Shown: positions 59,846-64,000 of the stretch, one piece after another
Numbering within the stretch: position 1 is the first letter of the stretch
Layout: each line of letters opens with the position of its first letter
Source of the DNA: Mycobacterium sp. IS-1264
GTDB taxonomy: Bacteria; Actinomycetota; Actinomycetes; Mycobacteriales; Mycobacteriaceae
Assembly (NCBI RefSeq): GCF_001954195.1
Contig: NZ_MBES01000067.1
Location: forward strand, 124,001 to 188,000
Reading direction: 5' to 3'
DNA: 64,000 nucleotides
Translations under genes and position numbers: made by a program
The notes under the pieces: generated by a model
What the model was told of the DNA's origin: nothing
What the model saw: only the letters and a program-made list of their open reading frames with translations
Database searches by the model: none

Positions 59846-60605
59846 TGCCGCCTCCAGCTCGCTGGGCCACTAACCGCAGCAGGCCCCGCGGCATCATCCG
59901 TCCGGCGGTGATAATCCCCTTGTATTGCAGCCCCGGAATGCTGAGCACCTTGCCGCGGGCGATATCGGCCAGGCTCTGACTGACGACGTCGTCGACCTCG
60001 AGCCACATGAACGACGGCACACCCGTCATGTCCATCCCTGCCCGGGAGTGGAATTCGGTGTGCACGAACCCGGGGCACACGGCGTGCACACCGACGCCGG
60101 TGCCGCGCAAATCGGCGGCCAGGCCCTCGCTGAACGAGACCACCCACGACTTGGATGCCGAATAGGTTGGCGCCCGGCCGGGCACCAGGCCGGCCACGCT
60201 CGCGATGTTGATGACGGTGCCGGTGCCGGCGTCGAGCATGGCCGGCAGGGCGGCGCGGGTGAGGTGCATGACCGCGGCGACGTTGACCTCGAGCTGCGCC
60301 TGCAGCAGCGCGGGATCCGTTGCCCAGAATTGATCGGAGGTGCCGAATCCCGCGTTGTTCACCAGGACTCGCACACCGGCGGCAAGCCGCTCGGCGACCT
60401 TGTCGCGCCCGGCGCGATCCGCGAGGTCCGCGGGCAGAACCTCGACGCCGCCCGCCTCTCCCTTCAGCTCCCCCGCCAATTCGTTCAACCGGTCGACGTC
60501 GCGGGCAACCAGAACCAGGTCGTAACCGTCCCGTGCGTACCGTCGCGCGTAGCCGGCGCCGATCCCGGATGTGGGCCCGGTGATCAGGGCGACGGGGCGC
60601 GGCAT
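59832..60605 (-). CDS. Short-chain dehydrogenase/reductase
   Basis: Classical SDR of 257 aa. It has ALITGPTSGIGAGYARRYA, LVNNAGFG, INIASVAGLVPGRAPTYSASKSWVVSFSEGL with the Ser-Tyr-Lys triad (YSASK), and VCPGFVHTEFHSR. The pattern resembles the DltE-like group of cytosolic ketoreductases. It overlaps pyrE by 14 nt and is read in the same direction as ttfA upstream, 44 nt away. The substrate is unknown. Confidence 0.9.
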   Translation of the reverse strand: MPRPVALITGPTSGIGAGYARRYARDGYDLVLVARDVDRLNELAGELKGEAGGVEVLPADLADRAGRDKVAERLAAGVRVLVNNAGFGTSDQFWATDPALLQAQLEVNVAAVMHLTRAALPAMLDAGTGTVINIASVAGLVPGRAPTYSASKSWVVSFSEGLAADLRGTGVGVHAVCPGFVHTEFHSRAGMDMTGVPSFMWLEVDDVVSQSLADIARGKVLSIPGLQYKGIITAGRMMPRGLLRLVAQRAGGGSGRT

Positions 60606-60649
60606 GAGCGACAGTGTACTGACCGGGTCCCGACCGGCCCGGCGCGCTA

Positions 60650-61507
60650 TCAGCGCTGGTAGTTAGTGGCCTGATGGCCGTTGCGCCCCGAAGGCGGCGG
60701 ACGCCCGCCCGGGTCGCGGCGCACGGGCTCGGGTTTGCGGCGGGCGCCCTGAACGTCGGAGCCCAGCAGCCCGGCTACGTCTTGCTGCGGGCGCCGCGAC
60801 GTCAACTCCGCGCGCCCGGCCGGAGCCAACGGCCGGCTCGGTGACGCGTTGCGGAGGGCGGCCGGTGCCCCCGCCTCGGCGGCGGTCTCCTCCGGCAGCG
60901 GCGGCAACACCCGCAACAGGTCGTTGAACTGGCGGACCGTGCGCAGGCCCTCGTCCCACTGGGTGCGCGTGCTCGCGATCGGCATCGCGACCAACGTCCA
61001 GTTCTGCTCGTTCCACATGATCTCGGCGCTGTCGGGTGCCGTGTGCGCGAAGGTGACCATGCGCCGGTCGCAGGCCCGCCGCGCCGCGTCGAGGTTGGTG
61101 GAGTACACCATCCGCGGCCCGATCGCGCCCAGCAACCAAATGTCGCTCTCCCGTGGCTCTTTCAGTCCTTTGAGGCGCAGGTCGACGACGACGTTGGTGC
61201 CCACCTTGCGGTGCAGCGCGATCACCGTGGCGACTTCCTCGAGGTCGAAGATGTACACGGCCTCGCCGCGAATCTGACCGAGCACGACGTTGTGGGCCGG
61301 GACATCGCCGACCGTCGACATCACCCCGCGCTTCCAGCGCTTGAGGATGTCGGTTGATTCACGTTCGAAGTCGAAGCCGTGCGACCGCGCCCACGATCGA
61401 CGCCGCCTGCTGCGTCCCCGGCGTCGATCGATGTCGACGTACAGCAACACCACCGCGCCGACAAAGCACAGCGCGGAGAGCGTGAACCAGAGGGGGACCA
61501 TCCCCAA
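60650..61507 (-). CDS. ttfA: Trehalose monomycolate transport factor TtfA
   Basis: A 285-aa inner-membrane protein that works with MmpL3 in trehalose monomycolate export (M. tuberculosis Rv0383c / MSMEG_0736). One N-terminal helix (WFTLSALCFVGAVVLLYVDID, about 6-26) is followed by Arg-rich residues, a cytoplasmic domain (VPAHNVVLGQIRGEAVYIFDLEEVATVIALHRKVGTNVVVDL; WNEQNWTLVAMPIASTRTQWDEGLRTVRQFNDLLRVLPPLP) and a disordered, Pro/Arg-rich tail. The assignment rests on recognised homology and its place beside clpB and pyrE. Confidence 0.9.
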   Translation of the reverse strand: MGMVPLWFTLSALCFVGAVVLLYVDIDRRRGRSRRRRSWARSHGFDFERESTDILKRWKRGVMSTVGDVPAHNVVLGQIRGEAVYIFDLEEVATVIALHRKVGTNVVVDLRLKGLKEPRESDIWLLGAIGPRMVYSTNLDAARRACDRRMVTFAHTAPDSAEIMWNEQNWTLVAMPIASTRTQWDEGLRTVRQFNDLLRVLPPLPEETAAEAGAPAALRNASPSRPLAPAGRAELTSRRPQQDVAGLLGSDVQGARRKPEPVRRDPGGRPPPSGRNGHQATNYQR

Positions 61508-61590
61508 CAGGGTATCTGCTATCGGCCGGGAATACCGAAATCGACCAGGTCACAACCCCATCACAGGACGAGCCGACGGCGCTTTTGCGC

Positions 61591-61648
61591 CGAACGTCGA
61601 CTTGTTGGGCGATTTCGGGTGAAATGCCGACAACAAAGTCGACGTTCG
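61591..61648. terminator. Long hairpin between clpB and ttfA
   Basis: CGAACGTCGACTT (61591-61603) pairs perfectly with AAGTCGACGTTCG (61636-61648). Inside, GTTG/CAAC, GGC/GCC and ATTTC/GAAAT continue the stem with small bulges down to a GGGT loop, so almost all 58 nt can pair. It starts 6 nt after the clpB stop. There is no T-run. Confidence 0.7.
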
Positions 61649-61653
61649 CGCCG

Positions 61654-64000
61654 TTAGCCGAGAACCAGCGAGTCGCCGTCGGGACTGACGTTGACGGGCA
61701 CCACGTCGCCGTCGTGCACTTCGCCCGCCAGCAGCATCTTGGCCAGCTGGTCGCCGATGGCCTGCTGCACCAGCCGGCGCAGCGGCCGGGCGCCGTACAC
61801 CGGGTCGAAGCCGCGATGCGCCAGCCACTTCTTGGCCGGCAGCGACACCTCCAGCTGCAGCCGGCGTTGCGCCAGCCGCTTGCCCAGCTGGGCCAGCTGA
61901 ATGTCGACGATCTGCACCAGCTCTTCGGGGTTGAGGCCGTCGAAGACCAGCACGTCGTCCAGGCGGTTGATGAACTCCGGCTTGAACGTGGCGCGCACCG
62001 CGGCCAACACCTGCTCCTCGCTGCCGCCCGACCCGAGGTTGGACGTCAGGATCAGGATCGTGTTGCGGAAGTCGACCGTGCGGCCCTGGCCGTCGGTCAG
62101 GCGACCCTCGTCGAGCACCTGCAGCAGCACGTCGAACACGTCCGGGTGGGCCTTTTCGACCTCGTCGAACAGCACCACCGTGTAAGGGCGCCGGCGTACC
62201 GCCTCCGTCAGCTGACCGCCCTGGTCGTATCCGATGTAGCCGGGGGGCGCGCCCACCAGGCGGGCCACCGAGTGCTTCTCGCCGTACTCGCTCATGTCGA
62301 TGCGGACCATCGCCCGCTCGTCGTCGAATAGGAAGTCCGCCAGCGCCTTGGCCAGCTCCGTCTTGCCGACACCGGTGGGACCCAGGAACAAGAACGAGCC
62401 CGTCGGCCGGTTGGGGTCGGCAACCCCGGCGCGGCTGCGGCGCACCGCATCGGACACGGCCTGCACGGCCTTCCGCTGGCCGACGACGCGCTTGCCGAGC
62501 TCGTCTTCCATCCGCAGCAGCTTGGCGGTCTCGCCCTCGAGCAGCCGTCCGGCCGGGATGCCCGTCCACGCCGACACCACGTCGGCGATGTCGTCGGGAC
62601 CGACCTCTTCCTTGAGCATCACGTTCTCGCGGGCCTCGGCCTGCGGCAGCGCGGCGTCGAGTTTCTTCTCCACCTCGGGGATGCGCCCGTAGCGCAGCTC
62701 GGCGGCCTTGGCCAGGTCACCGTCGCGCTCGGCGCGCTCGGATTCGCCGCGCAACGTCTCCAGCTGCTCCTTGAGCTCGCGCACGACGTCGATCGCGTTC
62801 TTCTCGTTCTGCCAGCGGGCGGTCAGCTCGGCCAGTTTCTCCTTGTGATCGGCCAGCTCGGCGCGCAGCTTCTCCAGCCGCTCCTTGGACGCCTCGTCCT
62901 CTTCCTTGGCCAGCGCCATCTCTTCGATTTCGAGCCGGCGCACCAGCCGCTCGACCTCGTCGATCTCGACGGGCCGCGAGTCGATCTCCATCCTCAAGCG
63001 CGATGCGGCCTCGTCGACGAGGTCGATGGCCTTGTCCGGCAAGAAGCGCGCCGTGATGTAGCGGTCGGACAGCGTCGCCGCGGCCACCAGCGCGGAGTCG
63101 GTGATGCGCACACCGTGGTGCACCTCGTAGCGGTCCTTCAGCCCGCGCAGGATGCCGACGGTGTCCTCGACCGACGGCTCGCCGACGAAGACCTGCTGGA
63201 AGCGCCGCTCCAGGGCGGCGTCCTTCTCGATGTGCTTGCGGTATTCGTCGAGGGTGGTGGCACCGACCAGTCGCAGCTCGCCGCGGGCGAGCATCGGCTT
63301 GATCATGTTGCCGGCGTCCATCGCGCCCTCGCCGGTCGCGCCCGCGCCGACGATGGTGTGCAGCTCGTCGATGAACGTGATGATCTGACCGGCGGAGTTC
63401 TTGATGTCGTCGAGCACGGCCTTGAGCCGTTCCTCGAACTCGCCGCGATACTTGGCGCCGGCCACCATCGACCCGAGGTCCAGCGCGATGACGGTCTTGT
63501 CCCGCAGGCTTTCCGGCACGTCGCCGGCGACGATGCGCTGCGCCAGACCTTCGACGATGGCGGTCTTGCCGACGCCGGGCTCGCCGATCAGCACCGGGTT
63601 GTTCTTGGTGCGACGGGAGAGCACCTGCACGACGCGGCGAATCTCGTTGTCCCGCCCGATAACCGGGTCGAGTTTGCCCTCGCGGGCCCGTCCGGTCAGG
63701 TCGGTGGAGTACTTTTCCAGCGCCTGGTAGGTGGACTCGGGATCGGGGCTGGTGACCCGGGCGCTGCCGCGCACCTTGACGAACGCCTCCCGCAACGCTT
63801 GCGGCGAGGCGCCGTGTCCGGTCAGCAGCTTGGCGACGTCGGAGTCACCGGTGGCCAGCCCGACCATCAGGTGCTCGGTGGAGACGTATTCGTCGTCCAT
63901 CTCGGTGGCCAGCTGCTGGGCGGTGGTGATCGCGGCCAGCGATTCGCGGGACAGCTGCGGTTGCGAGCTGGCGCCGCTGGCCTGCGGCAGCTGGTCCAGA
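61654..64000 (-). CDS. clpB: ATP-dependent disaggregase ClpB (5' end outside window)
   Basis: Hsp100 unfoldase working with DnaK in protein disaggregation. About 782 of the expected 848 residues are visible; the frame runs to 64000. It shows part of the N-domain ([19 protein letters not shown]), AAA-1 with [15 protein letters not shown] and [20 protein letters not shown], a long coiled-coil middle domain ([27 protein letters not shown]), and AAA-2 with [22 protein letters not shown]-type pore region [24 protein letters not shown] and a C-terminal small domain ending SDGDSLVLG-like. Its own promoter is beyond the window. Confidence 0.97.
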   Translation of the reverse strand, partial: LDQLPQASGASSQPQLSRESLAAITTAQQLATEMDDEYVSTEHLMVGLATGDSDVAKLLTGHGASPQALREAFVKVRGSARVTSPDPESTYQALEKYSTDLTGRAREGKLDPVIGRDNEIRRVVQVLSRRTKNNPVLIGEPGVGKTAIVEGLAQRIVAGDVPESLRDKTVIALDLGSMVAGAKYRGEFEERLKAVLDDIKNSAGQIITFIDELHTIVGAGATGEGAMDAGNMIKPMLARGELRLVGATTLDEYRKHIEKDAALERRFQQVFVGEPSVEDTVGILRGLKDRYEVHHGVRITDSALVAAATLSDRYITARFLPDKAIDLVDEAASRLRMEIDSRPVEIDEVERLVRRLEIEEMALAKEEDEASKERLEKLRAELADHKEKLAELTARWQNEKNAIDVVRELKEQLETLRGESERAERDGDLAKAAELRYGRIPEVEKKLDAALPQAEARENVMLKEEVGPDDIADVVSAWTGIPAGRLLEGETAKLLRMEDELGKRVVGQRKAVQAVSDAVRRSRAGVADPNRPTGSFLFLGPTGVGKTELAKALADFLFDDERAMVRIDMSEYGEKHSVARLVGAPPGYIGYDQGGQLTEAVRRRPYTVVLFDEVEKAHPDVFDVLLQVLDEGRLTDGQGRTVDFRNTILILTSNLGSGGSEEQVLAAVRATFKPEFINRLDDVLVFDGLNPEELVQIVDIQLAQLGKRLAQRRLQLEVSLPAKKWLAHRGFDPVYGARPLRRLVQQAIGDQLAKMLLAGEVHDGDVVPVNVSPDGDSLVLG

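Overview
The window is a high-GC mycobacterial chromosome segment. Gene content and order point to this genus: pknG-glnH, fgd1 (F420 biology), ttfA (mycolate export), lpqL/lpqM lipoproteins, a 13E12-repeat HNH gene, a PknH-type kinase and an LpqM-style lipobox protease. From memory, the order parallels the M. tuberculosis block Rv0424c to Rv0356c with rearrangements, so a non-tuberculous Mycobacterium is likely. The species cannot be fixed from the sequence alone. No rRNA, tRNA, CRISPR array, intact insertion sequence or prophage was seen.

Layout. 1-4104: end of a small protein, a PAS-ANTAR regulator, then TPP riboswitch-thiC-thiD-hydrolase. 4105-6442: a divergent SDR/MarR pair with an F420-type (LLM) oxidoreductase. 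6409-13708: membrane and surface proteins, namely lpqM, lpqL with a degenerate tandem copy, small membrane proteins, and a tandem pair of small secreted proteins. 13712-17241: SGNH hydrolase and thiG-thiS-thiO behind a second TPP riboswitch, divergent from thiE across an 18-bp palindrome. 17213-22587: mutT3, then membrane protein-glnH-pknG. 22595-23606: an AbiEi-like/DUF559 gene bracketed by two copies of a 58-bp repeat. 23618-28644: ackA-pta-fgd1, divergent from a metallo-beta-lactamase-fold gene. 28655-34443: SnoaL-like protein, a coupled run of three LLM monooxygenases plus GNAT, a methyltransferase and a DUF3054 protein. 34476-40181: acyl-CoA dehydrogenase, secreted protein, DUF4436 remnant, SOS-controlled 13E12 gene and PknH-like kinase. 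40421-46676: ndh; purT-rhodanese-metZ; thioesterase-purA. 46758-52647: Rv0358-like, DoxX-like, site-2-protease-like, CDF metal exporter, DUF3151, Rv0361-like, fba and DedA. 52609-57701: acetoacetyl-CoA synthetase coupled to a GH76 hydrolase, and an unusually long MFS exporter. 57747-64000: RNA methyltransferase, lipoprotein, pyrE, SDR, ttfA and clpB (5' end outside the window).

Functionally the window joins thiamine synthesis (thiC/D/O/S/G/E under two TPP switches), acetate overflow and redox control (ackA-pta, fgd1, ndh, PknG-GlnH), sulfur and purine supply (metZ, rhodanese, purT, purA, pyrE) and envelope processes (LpqL/LpqM, GH76, TtfA). Many neighbours overlap by 4 nt (ATGA/GTGA), implying translational coupling. 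The less ordinary parts are the LpqL pseudo-peptidase, the LLM x3-GNAT cassette, the SOS box that contains the 13E12 start codon, the palindromic thi divergent promoter, and the TCGAGTGTGC/GCACACTCGA repeat family.
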